From assembly GCA_951812925.1 (NCBI GenBank), contig OX638369.1:29066392-29130391 (forward strand): 64,000 bases of DNA, written 5' to 3'. The position numbers were made by a program, and so were the translations under genes. The stretch's first letter is position 1. Every line of letters starts with the position of its first letter. The notes under the pieces were generated by a model. It did not search any database. It saw nothing but the letters and a program-made list of their open reading frames with translations, and was not told the origin of the DNA. The stretch is from Calliopum simillimum (taxonomy: Eukaryota > Arthropoda > Insecta > Diptera > Lauxaniidae). Positions 11,239 through 22,959 of the stretch are shown one piece after another.

Positions 11239-11377
11239 TTACTCATACGACATGTTGTGCAAATTTTAAATGAAAATATTTCAGTATCGATGCTACTTAT
11301 AATAAAACAAGTTTTTCTAGCGTATGTACTATATAATGCTGTATTATAAAATCAGCAACTTATCAAAGGCTGCGTGA
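11239..11377 (+). repeat. AMB unit 12 (complete)
   Basis: A box TTACTCATACGACATGTTG followed by TGC (11239-11260), M TATCGATGCTACTTAT (11285), B AAAGGCTGCGTGA (11365). M-to-B is 80 bp and A-to-B 126 bp. Confidence 0.8.
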
Positions 11378-12550
11378 CGTCTAATAAAATATAACCGACT
11401 TTATTATAGATAAAAAATTCAAAATAGCAATTTATACTTTCAAAGTTCATTTAAACAAGTTTTTATGAAAAAATTAAAGTTCCACGCGAAATTAACAAAC
11501 AAATCTCTTTGTTCCTTTCTATAACGATTCAATAAAAACCATTTTGTTTCCTCTAAGTACATTAGCAGATAGCAAAATAATTACAAATTAACTCAGTTAC
11601 AGTTACTGCACCAAAAAAAAAAAATTGCGTAATTACAAAAAAAACAAAACAAAACTCTAACAAAAATAAACTACGCAACATTTAACCATATAATGAAAAT
11701 AAAACGCTCTACTGACCGAGTTTTTAAAGCTAAATTTGTTAACTTCATTACGGCATTTGGACAAAAATTAAATAAAAACATAAAACACGAAAAATACAAC
11801 ACGAAAAGAAAATAAAAAGCATAACATATAACAAAAACGAACAGATAAATACTAGAATTCGCATGCATACACACATCCACAAATAAAACTGAATACACAT
11901 GTACTTACATATATGAAGTGTAGCAGTAAAACTGTATGTATATGTACATATATGCACAAAAAAATAACAGCAGTACAACGCATGATTTGAGTTAGAAAAA
12001 TAAAAATGGCGAAAATAAAACAAAAACACAAAAAAGAATTACAAAATTTATAACACATACACTTCAATGGAAATGGAAATGAAATGTAAAATATAAAACC
12101 AAAAAACAAAACACAAATACGCTGTATATGAAAAAATAACACATTCACAATTAACGCACACAAAGCGCTTTTGATGAATTCATGCAAATTAAATTGATGC
12201 TGTTGCAAACACTTCACGGTTGTTGTCTGTTGTTGTTGTTGCTCTTATAATGTAGTGGTATTGTGCATATACACAGTGATACCACGCGTTTTTATTTATG
12301 TTCATATGTATTATATACCTACTATATTTATACGTATGTTTGTGTGTTGCTTAGTGAGCTTCTTCTTTTGAAGTATTTTCTATGTTATATCTTTAAAGCG
12401 CGTCAGTGTGAAATAAAAAACAATTACCGCCATAGAATGTGTAGAAGGTAAAGAGAAGACAACATTGCATTAAAGGTGTGCGCTAAGCTCATAGAGTAAA
12501 AATCAAAAAACAGGGTGAATAGCTAAATAAGAAATCAACATGCTAAAATG
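11378..12550. other. AT-rich non-coding stretch with simple repeats
   Basis: The plus strand is A-rich (11600-12180). There are TATGTACATATATG-type tracts near 11935-11955 and a TTGTTGTTGTTG tract near 12225. The minus-strand open frames (75-121 residues) are Phe/Cys/Tyr-rich composition artefacts. Confidence 0.6.
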
Positions 12551-12704
12551 TTACTCATACGTCATGGTTAAATATTGTCACTGTTGCAGCATTTCATGTC
12601 CATAACTTTGGTTTGATATTTTCTTTGTAAAATTTTACTCACTTCTTGTATTGCTATGGTTTTTTGGCGTACAAATGTTAAATTTTAGTAATGGCTGCTC
12701 AAAA
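12551..12704 (+). repeat. AMB unit 13
   Basis: A box TTACTCATACGTCATGGTT (12551-12569), M-like TTTGATATTTTCTTTG (12612), B AATGGCTGCTCAAAA (12690). M-to-B is 78 bp. A-to-B is 139 bp, so the extra bases lie between A and M. Confidence 0.75.
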
Positions 12705-13084
12705 AATTCAACTCAAGATATGCTTTTATTGAGAGAAATTTAACATTCAAAAAGCTTATGCTATACTACTTTCTTTCGAACTCAAACTTGTCTTAGAAAT
12801 AAAGTGGTAAGAATGAATTTACCACTTTTAGAGAATTGTCTTAAGAAACTAACAAAAAACTATGATTTTATGTCTTATATGATTCCATTTCAAATGATAT
12901 ATGAAGAAAATTGAATTATAAGCAAAAATGTTCGATGCAAAAGTGTATAAAATATTCAATAAAGCTGATCACCTCTGTGTTATCAACACTTCTTGATTCA
13001 AAAATAAGGCTTTAATCAGAAACTCAACGGAACCATATTGTACTTTCCGGCAAAAATCTAAATAGCAAGAATTCACATATAACC
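12705..13084. other. Unannotated AT-rich DNA
   Basis: No gene or repeat recognised. Confidence 0.6.
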
Positions 13085-15220
13085 CTAACCCGCTAACGCC
13101 CAACGAGAACCACAGAAGATAATATACTGAGATTCACAGGAGCTATCCTCCTGTACTCAAACCATGTTGTTGTATACAAAAATTTCCAAAGTCTTGCTAA
13201 GAAACGGCTAACTGACTGGGTGCCATATTTATTATTTTTAAAGTAACAGTAAATTTTACTTTTTGTGATAAGAGAGGTAATTATAAATATATATCTCCAA
13301 CAATTAAATTAAATTTAATCAAACAATAAGTAGTAAAGAAAGATACAACAGTATGTTTGATATCGGGGTTGAGTCTTGTTGAGGTGGCACTCATGTTTAA
13401 AAGGACCATAAGGCCCTTTTAAGTTAAAATTAAATCCCTAAGACTGGAGCATGTATAAAAACCAAACATGCTATGTTAACTGTTTTGTGGTGCCGTACTG
13501 CACATAGTCAAATAATAACTTTCGCCAAAGGTTATGTTTGGTGGTGAATTTATTGAAAAAAGTGCAAAAATGCAGAATTCTGAACGATTTGCACAGAAAC
13601 AAATTTAAATAATCCAATTACCTGTACCAAAAGATGCTGTGGTTCACTTAATTTTTGAAAATAACAATATTTGGCATTCTGTTTGCCAAGCAAACGCTTT
13701 AAGTGAAAAAAATTAGGTGCCCACAACCGCTAAAATTTTAGTGCCCACAACTGGGGAACTTAGAGCTTTCAAAAAACGACCAGCAAATTTTGCAGTGCAA
13801 ACATTTTCATAAAACCGATATAAAATCACAAAATGTATTGAACTTCCTTCACAAATATTCATTATACTACCTTTTGCCATAATTCACTTCAATTGATTGT
13901 ACTTTGAACACAATGAAAAATTATATCATTATTGATTTTCACAGGTTACAATATATAATCGTGGGCTGCTATTTATATTTCTGGCCTAATAATGAAAATG
14001 CAAATAATTATCATCAAAAATGGTTTTATTGTTTTGCAAAGTATTCTCCAGCATGATTTATGCACTTTTGCATGCGTTTAAACCAATCGTCGAAGCACTT
14101 TTTCCACTATGATTGAGACATCTCCAAAACATTGTTTTGAACGCTTCTACAGCATCTTCTGGCGATGAAAATCGTTGACCACGCATTTCTTTCTTGATAT
14201 GCTAGAATAAAAAGAAGTCATTGACCCATCAATCGGCGCTGGTTTGAGCCGATGTGTGAGAGCTCGCATTGTCATGGTGAACAATGATTCGTCTTCTCTT
14301 GTTCGTTTTTCGAATTACTCCGAAGATTTCAGGCCAACAAATTGTGGTGTACCACTCAGAATTGACCGTCGTACGTTGCTCAAGCGGAACAGTTGCCACA
14401 TGACCAGTTTTGCCGAAGAAACAGGCGACCATTTGCTTCGAAGTGCTTCTTCCACGAACAACTTTCGTTGGATTTGGCTCGTCTTCTATGCTCATACGCA
14501 TACATAGATCCATAATTTGTCACCTGTGACAATCTTATAAACGCCTTTTGAAGCACCGCAATCGTATTTTTTCAACATTTCTTGGCACCAATCAACACAA
14601 GCCTTTTTTTTTAGCGATTGTCAAATTGTGTGGGATCCAACGAGAACAAACCTTTTTTACGGCCAGGTGTTCATGTAATATCAAATGTATGCTGGTGAGA
14701 AAAATGCCCAAGGATGTTTTTATCTCACGGTATGCCACATGACGATCTTGCATTATCAGTTCAGGCACGCCATTAATTTGCTATGGCACAATTTTTTCAA
14801 GTCACTGTAAACAACACAAATGATAGTCGTACGTCAAATTGTTCTGAGTACGTTTGTGCTAAAAAATGTCAAACTTTTCAATAGAAATGTTAGATTGCAC
14901 CTGGCAACACTTAGTGTATATGCGTCTGTTTGCTTCGCTGTCAGCTCTAAAGCAACGTGCTGACTCACCGCATGAACGACAATTGTCAGATCAGCCACAT
15001 CTACCTACTCTCAAAAGATATGCAGGGATGCATGCAAACGGACAATGCCATCAACTGGACATCTTCCCCTACCTATCTGGTTTTCAAAACTCTTACTTTG
15101 GTTATTTTTAAATCATTTTTGAAGTTGAGTAAGTATTGGGTGCCGTATGGCACCGCTGGGCATTAGCAAGTTAAGTTAGTTTCGGTTGCCGTATCATAAC
15201 GCTGGGCATTATTGGGTTAA
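13085..15220. mobile_element. Possible piggyBac-like element with nested mariner
   Basis: The left edge CTAACCCGCTAACGCCCAAC (13085 on) matches the inverted right edge, which ends GGGTTAA at 15214-15220, with TTAACCCAATAATGCCCAGC read on the minus strand. Agreement is about 16 of 21 positions, with CTAA at left as a possible decayed TTAA. A second near-copy of the right terminus (CGCTGGGCATTAGCAAG) lies just inside, near 15155. No piggyBac transposase is visible. The mariner remnant at 14026-14850 would be a later insertion. The boundaries are tentative. Confidence 0.4.
14026..14850 (-). pseudogene. Broken mariner (Tc1/mariner, DD34D-type) transposase
   Basis: Minus-strand translation gives scattered mariner landmarks in order. 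They are a WIPHNLT segment (about 14.63 kb), a degenerate TGD-WIY around the first catalytic Asp (about 14.52 kb), then GRSTSKQMVACFFGKTGH and HHDNASSHTSAQT holding the second Asp (14229-14513). Next come an NDFFLF remnant of the third-Asp region (about 14.20 kb) and a C-terminal DDWFKRMQKCINHAGEY ending at a stop at 14026-14028. Frameshifts separate the blocks, stops interrupt the 14.2 kb block, and the usual YSPDLAP motif before the third Asp is missing. The N-terminus is not recognisable. It is a dead cut-and-paste transposase. The open frame on the opposite strand (14244-14507) is a shadow. Confidence 0.85.
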
Positions 15221-17099
15221 TATACATATACATTCTGGGAGGATGATATACTTGCATATTCTGATATGTTAATTAATTGGGCATTGATTCGTGTGTCAGC
15301 GGAAACTTGCAAGGAAAGGAAATCATAGTGTTAGAAATGTTCTGAAAGGAAGTCAAAAACAAGTCAAAAGATCATTTTCGATATAGATGACATAATTTAG
15401 CACTATATTTCACTTCAAAAATCCATAAAATAAAATGTTATTATATTCTAGATAAAACTTTTAAAAATATAGCAATACTCCAATGTCCACACATTTCGCT
15501 TTGACTACAGAGCTAACTTATTTTCATTTTGCTATCTCGCCTGTAAGAGAACAACTCGATCAAGGTTTTCATAAAAAAGGTTTAACAGCAATGAAACCTA
15601 CAGAAAAATAGGATTTTCTATACATGACGTACTTACTAGTGAAATTTATTGCAACAATTATTCTAAACATGCTCGTAAATCTTTTAAAAAGACTATGTCG
15701 CTCATAAATATGTCCTCAATCTGTGCCCTGATGGCAAAAAGCCAAAGTTTCAAGTTTAAATTAATAAGAAAAAATCTCAATATCCAATTTTTCAAGTTTA
15801 CAAGTTCTAGACCAAATCTGGTTTTGCCAGCTAACAGATTTTTCGGATTTGTACCCCAGATTACGTAACTCATTTTCACAAAATAGGTATAATCGATACG
15901 AGGTTTTGCCATCTAAGCACAGAAATATATAGAAAACGAAATTCGAAAATTTTACTCTTACGTTTGAAGTGTCGAAATCTATTACTTCACGCTGTATTTT
16001 CAACACAAAAATAAATACGAGCGGGGTACTACATAGTGGCAGTAGCAACAGCAATAAATCCTCAAAGCAAAGCGTTGCAAAGCAATCAATCAAAAGGAAA
16101 AACTCAAATGTTTTCCGGGGTTGAAAAAAAAAAAAATAAAAACAAAACAAAAAAAATAGCAAAAACATAGCAAAAGCAACAAGAAAAAAATTTACAAAAA
16201 AAAACATAAAGCTTTCTTTATGACTTTCATTCTTTGAACTACGATGATGACGACTACAACGACGACGTTGATGATGAGAATGAGAACTTTGAAGTCGTCG
16301 GAATGAGTAACGTAACGTGCAATAGCAAACGTAACAAAGAATTAATTATGTTATGAGTGTATTTGTATGTATGTCAGTGTGTACTGCTGTATATATGTTA
16401 CAAATATATTTGTGAGTGTAGTTGTATGCTTTCGAATTGTTTTAAGTGTTATTTCAGCAATTTCACAGCACACATGTTGTTGACATGTCGTCGTTGTTGC
16501 TGTTGTTTTTCTTGTTTTTTTGTTCTGTTCCGTTCCTGTTGCTAAAAATGGATTTGACACAATTTTTATCGCTGGTTAAATGACGGGGCAGAATTGAAAA
16601 ATGCCGTTACATTTTGTGTGTGTAATACATACATATGTATGTGTGTATGTACATTTGACAATAAGAGATACATGCGAAGCGCAAAAAAAAATGACATGAC
16701 AACATAATACACATATACACGACTTTAGCGCGCGCACACACATACTCTGTGAATTGTAATGCAACATCCTTTATATCCTTCGTTGCTTGCACTTTGCGTT
16801 GCATTGTTTGCTGTTTTCATTTGATTTTGTTGGCTTTGCTTTCATGTTTTTGTTACAATTGCAATTTTCCTTGGGTTTGCGCTCTCTTGTTGAACTGCAA
16901 ATATTTTATTTTTGATTTGGTTTTCCTTTTTTCATTTATTTATTTGATTATTTCACTGTTATTTAATTTTTAGTATTGTAGTATATGTTTGTGGGGTTTT
17001 ACTGATTTTATATTGTACACAGTGAGAAATATTCTTAATAAAAATATTTGATTAAATAGAATTTATTGTTACGCAAAATATTTCTGCCATATCTCTCCA
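15221..17099. other. AT-rich non-coding stretch with simple repeats
   Basis: No gene. Poly-A-rich plus strand at 16110-16205 produces a Phe-rich minus-strand open frame of 148 residues (15761-16207) that I reject as coding. ATGATGACGAC-type triplets lie at 16240-16280, TATGTATGTGTG tracts at 16360-16420 and 16620-16660, and a TTGTTGCTGTTG tract near 16490. Confidence 0.6.
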
Positions 17100-17512
17100 A
17101 TTAATTTAAACCAAAGTATGTAAGTTGTCCCGACGGAGTTTATATACATACCAAATCTCTTCTATGTGCGTTGAAAAGTTTCGAGACATGACATTTTTTT
17201 AAGGGTGTGGCACTGCCCATTTTTATCTTGGATATTATTTGCTTTGCTACCCTTAAAACATATGCCAAATCTAATCCATGTCCTCTAAATATTTTCAGAG
17301 ATATGATAAATAAATCTTTTTGGTAACACGAAAAAAAAACAAAAAAAACTAGTAAGGGTGTAAATTTTGGCCTGGCCAAAAAATAAATTCCCTACACTGC
17401 AGTATTTTGAAAATTTTGCTTATATGGGAAGTGCCACGCCCTCTTGTCCGAGTACACTCAGTTTTTGTTCAGAGCTTGAATCTATAGTTTTTAGTGTCAG
17501 AGTGAAATTTAG

Positions 17513-18640
17513 ATGTGCGTGAAGTTGGCCCTGCTTTTGTGGAATTTCCCGAAAAAAAAAGTTGTGCCGGGGTGTGCTCCACTTGTGCCGCGTTGTGCCG
17601 TATTGGAAATCAAAATCGGTCCAAGGGTTCACTTTTTATAGGGAGGTCCTTTTTTTTGTGCGAAGTTAGCCCTGCTTTTGTGGAATTTCCCGAAAAAAAA
17701 AGTTGTGCCGGGGTGTGCTCGACTTGTGCTGCGTTGTGCCGTATTGGAAATCAAAATCAGTCCAATAGTTTANNNNNNNNNNNNNNNNNNNNNNNNNNNN
17801 NNNNNNNNNNNNNNNNNNNNNNNNNNNNNNNNNNNNNNNNNNNNNNNNNNNNNNNNNNNNNNNNNNNNNNNNNNNNNNNNNNNNNNNNNNNNNNNNNNNN
17901 NNNNNNNNNNNNNNNNNNNNNNNNNNNNNNNNNNNNNNNNNNNNNNNNNNNNNNNNNNNNNNNNNNNNNNNNTTTCGAAAAAAAAAGTTGTGCCGGGATG
18001 TGCTCGACTTGTGCTGCGTTGTGCCGTATTGGAAATCAAAATCCGTCCATTAGTATAGATTTTATGGGGAGGTCCTTTTTTGGCGGATACGTAAGTTTGT
18101 GGAATTTCCCGAAAAAAAAAAAGTTGTGCCGGGGTGTGCTCGACTTGTGCTGCGTTGTGCCGTATTGGAAATCAAAATCGGTCCAATAGTATAGATTTTA
18201 TGGGGAGGTCCTTCGTACAAAAAAAAAGACCTCCTCATATAAAGTGAACCCTTAGACCGATTTTTTTTTCCAATACGGCACAACGCAGCACAAGTCGAGC
18301 ACACCCCGGCACAAATTTTTTTTTCGGGAAATTCCACAAATTTACGTATCCGCCAAAAAAAGGACCTCCCCATAAAATCTATACTAATGGACCGATTTTG
18401 ATTTCCAATACGGCACAACGCAGCACAAGTCGAGCGCACCCCGGCACAACTTTTTTTTTTCGGGAAATTCCACAAAAGCAGGGCTAACTTCGCACAAAAA
18501 AAAGGACCTCCCTATAAAAAGTGAACCCTTGGACCGATTTTGATTTCCAATACGGCACAACGCGGCACAAGTGGAGCACACCCCGGCACAACTTTTTTTT
18601 TCGGGAAATTCCACAAAAGCAGGGCCAACTTCACGCACAT
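17513..18640. mobile_element. Foldback (FB-type) element with 9-bp target duplication
   Basis: A large palindrome made of copies of a unit of about 120-145 bp. At least four visible copies run on the plus strand (from 17513, 17660, 17973 and 18090). Three inverted copies run from about 18226 to 18640, around a centre near 18212-18228. Each unit carries GGAATTTCCCG, an A-run, AGTTGTGCCGGGGTGTGCTC and CGTATTGGAAATCAAAATC. The 9-bp word GAAATTTAG flanks it exactly (17504-17512 and 18641-18649). Long inverted repeats built of tandem subrepeats plus a 9-bp duplication are the features of Drosophila Foldback elements. It contains an assembly gap. Open frames crossing it are not genes. Confidence 0.85.
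17773..17972. other. Assembly gap (200 N)
   Basis: Exactly 200 undetermined bases inside the tandem arm of the Foldback element. The round number suggests a placeholder length, so the true number of repeat units in this arm is unknown. Confidence 0.98.
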
Positions 18641-19302
18641 GAAATTTAGTTGGATTATCTCAAAAAACTCTTTCAGTATAGCATTTTGAATCTTTTGCTT
18701 ATATGGGAGGTGCCACGCCCCCTTGTCTGATTTCACCCAATTTTTGCTGAAAGCTTTCATTTATAATTCTTAGTGTCTGAGTCAAATTTGGTTCGAATAT
18801 CTCAAAAAACGCTTTCAGTATAGCGTTTTGAAGCTTTTGCTTATATGGGAGGTGCCACGCCCTCTTGTCTGAGTACAGCTAGTTTTGTTCAGAGCCTGCA
18901 TTTATAGTTTTAAAGTCAGAGTTAAATTTAGTGCATTGTCGTGAAAAATACTCCTAAAATTGCATTTTGAATATATTTTTTGTATGGGCGGTAGGCGTGA
19001 CCGTTGACCGATTTTGCTCATTTTCAATCTTCCGAGCTAACTTTGACGATGGAAGCAGTGTACCAAATGTCATTGAATTATCTTGCTCAGTTTTCCCAAA
19101 AAGTGTATTTCAACACACAGCCAGCCACCCAGCCAGCCAGCCAGCCAGCCAGCCTGCCAGCCAGACGGACGGACATGGCTATGTCGACTCAGGAGGTGAC
19201 GCTGATCAAGAATACATATACTTTTCTATACCTGCCACGCCTCCTTCTCTGCATTACAAACGGAAGGACAAAGTGAATATACCCTTGGTGTAGGGTATAA
19301 AA

Positions 19303-19730
19303 ACGAAGAAAAAATTTTTTAAAAATTTTTGATTTTGACATCCAATAGGTGACCCTTTAGTAAAAAAAAAATGTTCCACTAAAATGTCATAAAAAGTCAT
19401 GAAACGCATGAAAAACACGAAAAAAAACAAAAAAAATTTTTTTTATTTTGGGTCCTGACATCTAATGGGGGACCCTTGGGTGAAAAAAAAACTTTTGCCA
19501 CTAAAATGGCAAACACAAAAAAACGAAAAAAAAAATATAATTTTTGCTCCCGACATCTAATGGGAGACCCTTGGGTGAATAAAAATATTTCCACTAAAAT
19601 GTCGTAAAAAGTCATGTAACGCGTAGAAAACACAAAAAAACGAAAAAAAAAAAATTTTCAAAAAATTTTGGTTCCGGCATCCAAGAAGGGACCCTTGTGT
19701 GAAAAAAAAAACGTGCACAAGTGATGGAAG
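19303..19730. repeat. Tandem repeat, about 100-130 bp unit, four copies
   Basis: Four diverged units share a GACATCTAATGGGGGACCCTT-like segment (19337, 19457, 19551, 19675), usually followed by GGGTGAAAAAAA and CCACTAAAATG. Open frames on the minus strand through it are repeat translations. Confidence 0.7.
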
Positions 19731-19739
19731 TGAAACTTT

Positions 19740-20291
19740 TATTTGCAGTGTAGGCGTGGCATTTTTTGATAACGCTCAGTTCCGACCTGTGTATAGTATT
19801 TATGCTTAGCACCTACCTACCAAGTTTCAATCATATAGCTTGTAAAGCTTGCGATATATTAGGAATTAGAGTTTTCAATAGTTAAAAGGCGGGCGTGGCA
19901 CCAAGCAGTTACTTCCACTCTTTGACCAGCGCAAAGTATGCACTTTCGGCACTTACTTACAAAAGTTTATCAAAATAGCTAGTAAAGGTTGCGAGTTATA
20001 ATGTGCTAAATTTTTCATACGTTTAAAAAGTGGGCGTGGCACTCATATGATAACGCCCATTAGTTGATCACAGCATGGTTTTTATATTCGCTACCTTCTC
20101 ACAAAATTTCATCAATATTACTTTAATGACTGCTGAGATATTACATTTTTTAATGTCATAAAAAAGTAGGCGTGGCATTTTGAGTTTTATGGCCACATCT
20201 TCATCAATATAAAGTAGGCGTGGCACTAAACTGGCTACGCCCACTTTTTGACCAGTGTATTGTGGGAAATATGATACGATTTGTGGCATAA
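19740..20291. repeat. Diverged GGCGTGGCA repeats
   Basis: GGCGTGGCA recurs near 19752, 19894, 20032, 20169 and 20218, with accompanying TAACGCCCA or TACGCCCACTTTTTGACC words. It resembles degenerate internal sequence of a dipteran mobile element, possibly a continuation of the mini-me/DINE family next to it. No open frame is credible. Confidence 0.5.
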
Positions 20292-20674
20292 ATTAGTTAT
20301 ATGTATTCAAACTATTTGAGGTGTAGTTATAAAATTCAATATCGGATAAAGTATTAGTAGTATCTATCGATTTATGAAAAATGTACGTGATCGGATATAG
20401 GTACATCAATCACCATAACTTTGTGAATATTTGAAGTTCTTACAACAATAATATTTTATCATTTATCTTAAGTGGTCGAATCAAAAAAATTTCAAATTGT
20501 TCATCAAACAGAACAAGAACAATATGTTGCAAGCAAATGCTCTCTACAAAAAAAAAAAAAGCAATTTCTCAGAATGTGGCCAAAAATGCAAACATTTTTT
20601 TTTTTGAAGCTTTAAGTCATTTGCTAAAGTTTTCTCACATAAATCACAGTAAACTTAACTAGTTCAAAAATAAA
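20292..20674. other. Unannotated AT-rich DNA
   Basis: Nothing recognised apart from homopolymer A and T runs. Confidence 0.6.
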
Positions 20675-20991
20675 TTACTCATACGACATGTTTGACAATA
20701 AAATGAAATAAAGTTTAAGGCCGTAAATATATATATATTATCTATTACAACTTAATCCTTCTTCTCTATTATGAAATTATTATATGTCGAAACGATTTCT
20801 ATGAATAAGAGCCCTATTCAATTGAAAGAAGTGATAATTTCAGAATAAACTAAAAATTTAACATTTTCAACTCACTTTCAAAAAAACTCTATAATTCACA
20901 TGCGATGTCTAGTGGTGCCAACTTTGCACACTCTAACACTTTATTATTTATTTCTTATAAAAAATTTAGAATTTGAACAATGGCCGCTAAA
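20675..20991 (+). repeat. AMB unit 14, split between A and M
   Basis: A box TTACTCATACGACATGTTTG (20675-20694). M-like TGCGATGTCTAG (20900) and B AATGGCCGCTAAA (20979) keep the 79-bp spacing. A lies about 178 bp further from M than in other same-strand units, consistent with an insertion or expansion of AT-rich sequence (including an ATATATAT tract) between A and M. Confidence 0.65.
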
Positions 20992-22507
20992 CAGCACAAA
21001 AATAAAGACAAGCTGATGTGAAGTAAAAATGGCTGTCAAATCAAAATATTGCGAAATTTAATTTTTTATTTGAAAAAAGAAATGTTTCATTAAATTAATG
21101 TTAATTCCAAATATTAAATTAAATCTTTTATATAATTCTTAGAATGATTCCCCGTGTATATACATACATAAATGTTTATATACCAATACATAAAAGCTTT
21201 CAGTTTTATAACTCCTTTGGCATTTGTGCAATAACAAAAGAGCCATATAAAAAGTAAATATCCAACTGTCTGTCCAACATTGTTAACTTAGACGTATACA
21301 TTTTACTTTATACTTTTATTTTTATAGCTATTTTTTCTTATTTGTTACATGATAAGTACATCTATATTGTTTTTTTTTTCAAATTTTGTGGCTTTAATTT
21401 ATGTCTATTTGTTTGTTTTTCTTTTACACGCAGTATCCCTGCTTTTATTTTAATACGTTAAGTTATTGGAAAACATTAAAAAAAAATGGCATGGAAGAGT
21501 TTTAGAAATTATTTGTGAATGTGGAAACAAAAAAAAAGGTTATATTGTTGACAATAAACAACACATTAAAATACCGCATAGTCATTAACTTTGATTATGC
21601 AATTTATTGGGATATTAGACAATTTGATTTTTCTTCCAAGAAATTTGGAATTAATAAAAATCAAATGTTTTTTGTTTGATTTTGAAGCGAAAAGATCTCT
21701 AATAATTTTTACTCATATTTTTTTTACAAAACGCCATTTGGTTGAAGGACCTCAACAATTAGTTACTATAAACTTTTGCCCTACTTTTATGTCATGACTT
21801 ATGGTACATTACCGCAGGAAACTGAAACGGAAACAGAAATGAAACGGAAAAAATTCCCTTTACAAGAAATAATAAATAAATCGACAATGATATGCGATTT
21901 TTCGCTCTCTTACAGAGTGTGCTAAATGTTCGCTGCTTACTACCACATATACATTAAACATCATGCCACCACAGATGTTGCCATATTTTTGTGTTATATT
22001 AAGTGTGTTGGTATATCAATAAATCATTAATTTTAATATGCCGGCAACAGAAAAGTAACACTCACCACGGTAAATAATGGAAAATGTGTTTTTTTTTTTT
22101 GTTCCTTATGGTGTAAAGCGCATTTGTAATGTAGAATTTTTAATAAATGATACTTCAGAATATGTTGGAAACAAATTTTAGGTTTCTTTTTTATATTAAT
22201 TTTTAATTTATTTGTATGTACCAATGAGAAAACAAATTTTTTCTAATTTAAAATTTTCAATAGGAACGGATTTCTATAATAATTATATTTAAAACATAGG
22301 CAGTTAAATCAGGTGCAAATGTTACCTATTTCTGCAGTAATGCCTTCAAATTTGCAGTACAGATTCCAGAATATTAACAAAAATAATAAGGATTTTCAGA
22401 CAAATTCTTAAAATTGTAAAAACAAGGATGCGTTTGAAGTAACTTTCACTATTTACTTTAAATTTTGAGTTCGATTTGGTGGTTGCCGTAATAATATCTG
22501 TAATCTA
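20992..22507. other. AT-rich non-coding stretch
   Basis: No gene or element recognised. There is a short GAAACGGAAACAGAAATGAAACGG purine tract near 21820-21850. Small open frames (63-68 residues) show no family. Confidence 0.55.
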
Positions 22508-22870
22508 AACAGTGTCCCATAATTCACGCAAGATTTGAGTTTCGCACCATTCATGCAACAAAATAACGTCAACCAAACAGAGAAAACAAATTGACATTCA
22601 ACAGCTTATGGCCAGCAAAATTGTATAGCAAACTGAAAATTAAAGCTGTGTTAGCGAAATTCAGCTGCATTTGTGCAGAATGGTTATGGAAAAATTTGAC
22701 AGAAGAGTGCTTATGTCCAAGCTTAGCCGTGGGAATTATCTGCCTAACGTGCTTTTGCATACATAATTTTATGCCCTGTACTTAATGTATTGATAAATAA
22801 AACAATACAATGGGAAAAATAAAATGTTTTCTATTTAAATCAAATCTTGCGTTTGTTATGAGACAGCCCT
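22508..22870. mobile_element. Putative inverted-repeat MITE, possibly PIF/Harbinger-related
   Basis: The left GTCCCATAATTCACGCAAGA (about 22513) is mirrored at right by TCTTGCGTTTGTTATGAGAC (about 22845-22864). The interior plus-strand frame ends AVGIICLTCFCIHNFM, which faintly resembles the C-terminal LHNF motif of PIF/Harbinger transposases. That resemblance is weak and could be chance. Target duplication not identified. Confidence 0.35.
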
Positions 22871-22959
22871 TATTGATCGCATTAATTAGCTAGTTAAAAA
22901 TTTTTGTTAAAAATTGCCGAAAAAAAAAATAAATTTTGAAAGAATGTCTGCAGTAATGA

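Larger units (their letters stand above)
17360..19302 (+). mobile_element. mini-me/DINE-1-like element, plus orientation
   Basis: Internal tandem units of about 145 bp share a CTTATATGGGAGGTGCCACGC core (17425, 18700, 18845). They are followed by a CCAG tetranucleotide tract (about 19126-19165), GACGGACGGACATGGCTATG, a GCTGATCAAGAATACATATA core, and a terminal GTAGGGTATAAAA. This order (proto-microsatellite, ATCAAGAATA core, GGGTATAA end) is typical of the dipteran mini-me/DINE-1 family, now usually linked to Helitron-like elements. It is split by the Foldback element at 17513-18640. The 5' limit is uncertain. An inverted relative lies at 33921-34495. Confidence 0.7.

Noticed and set aside
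14488..14506. GCTCATACGCATACATA, another partial A-box match
   Set aside because: It is part of the decayed mariner coding sequence and lacks the rest of the box.
14244..14507. Plus-strand frame over the mariner
   Set aside because: Shadow of the minus-strand transposase, which has clear family motifs.
15761..16207. Phe-rich 148-residue minus-strand frame
   Set aside because: It lies opposite an A-rich stretch where stop codons are depleted, has poly-Phe content, and shows no motif or family.
17515..18189. Open frame of 224 residues across the N gap
   Set aside because: It runs through 200 undetermined bases and repeated Foldback units. Being open is an artefact.
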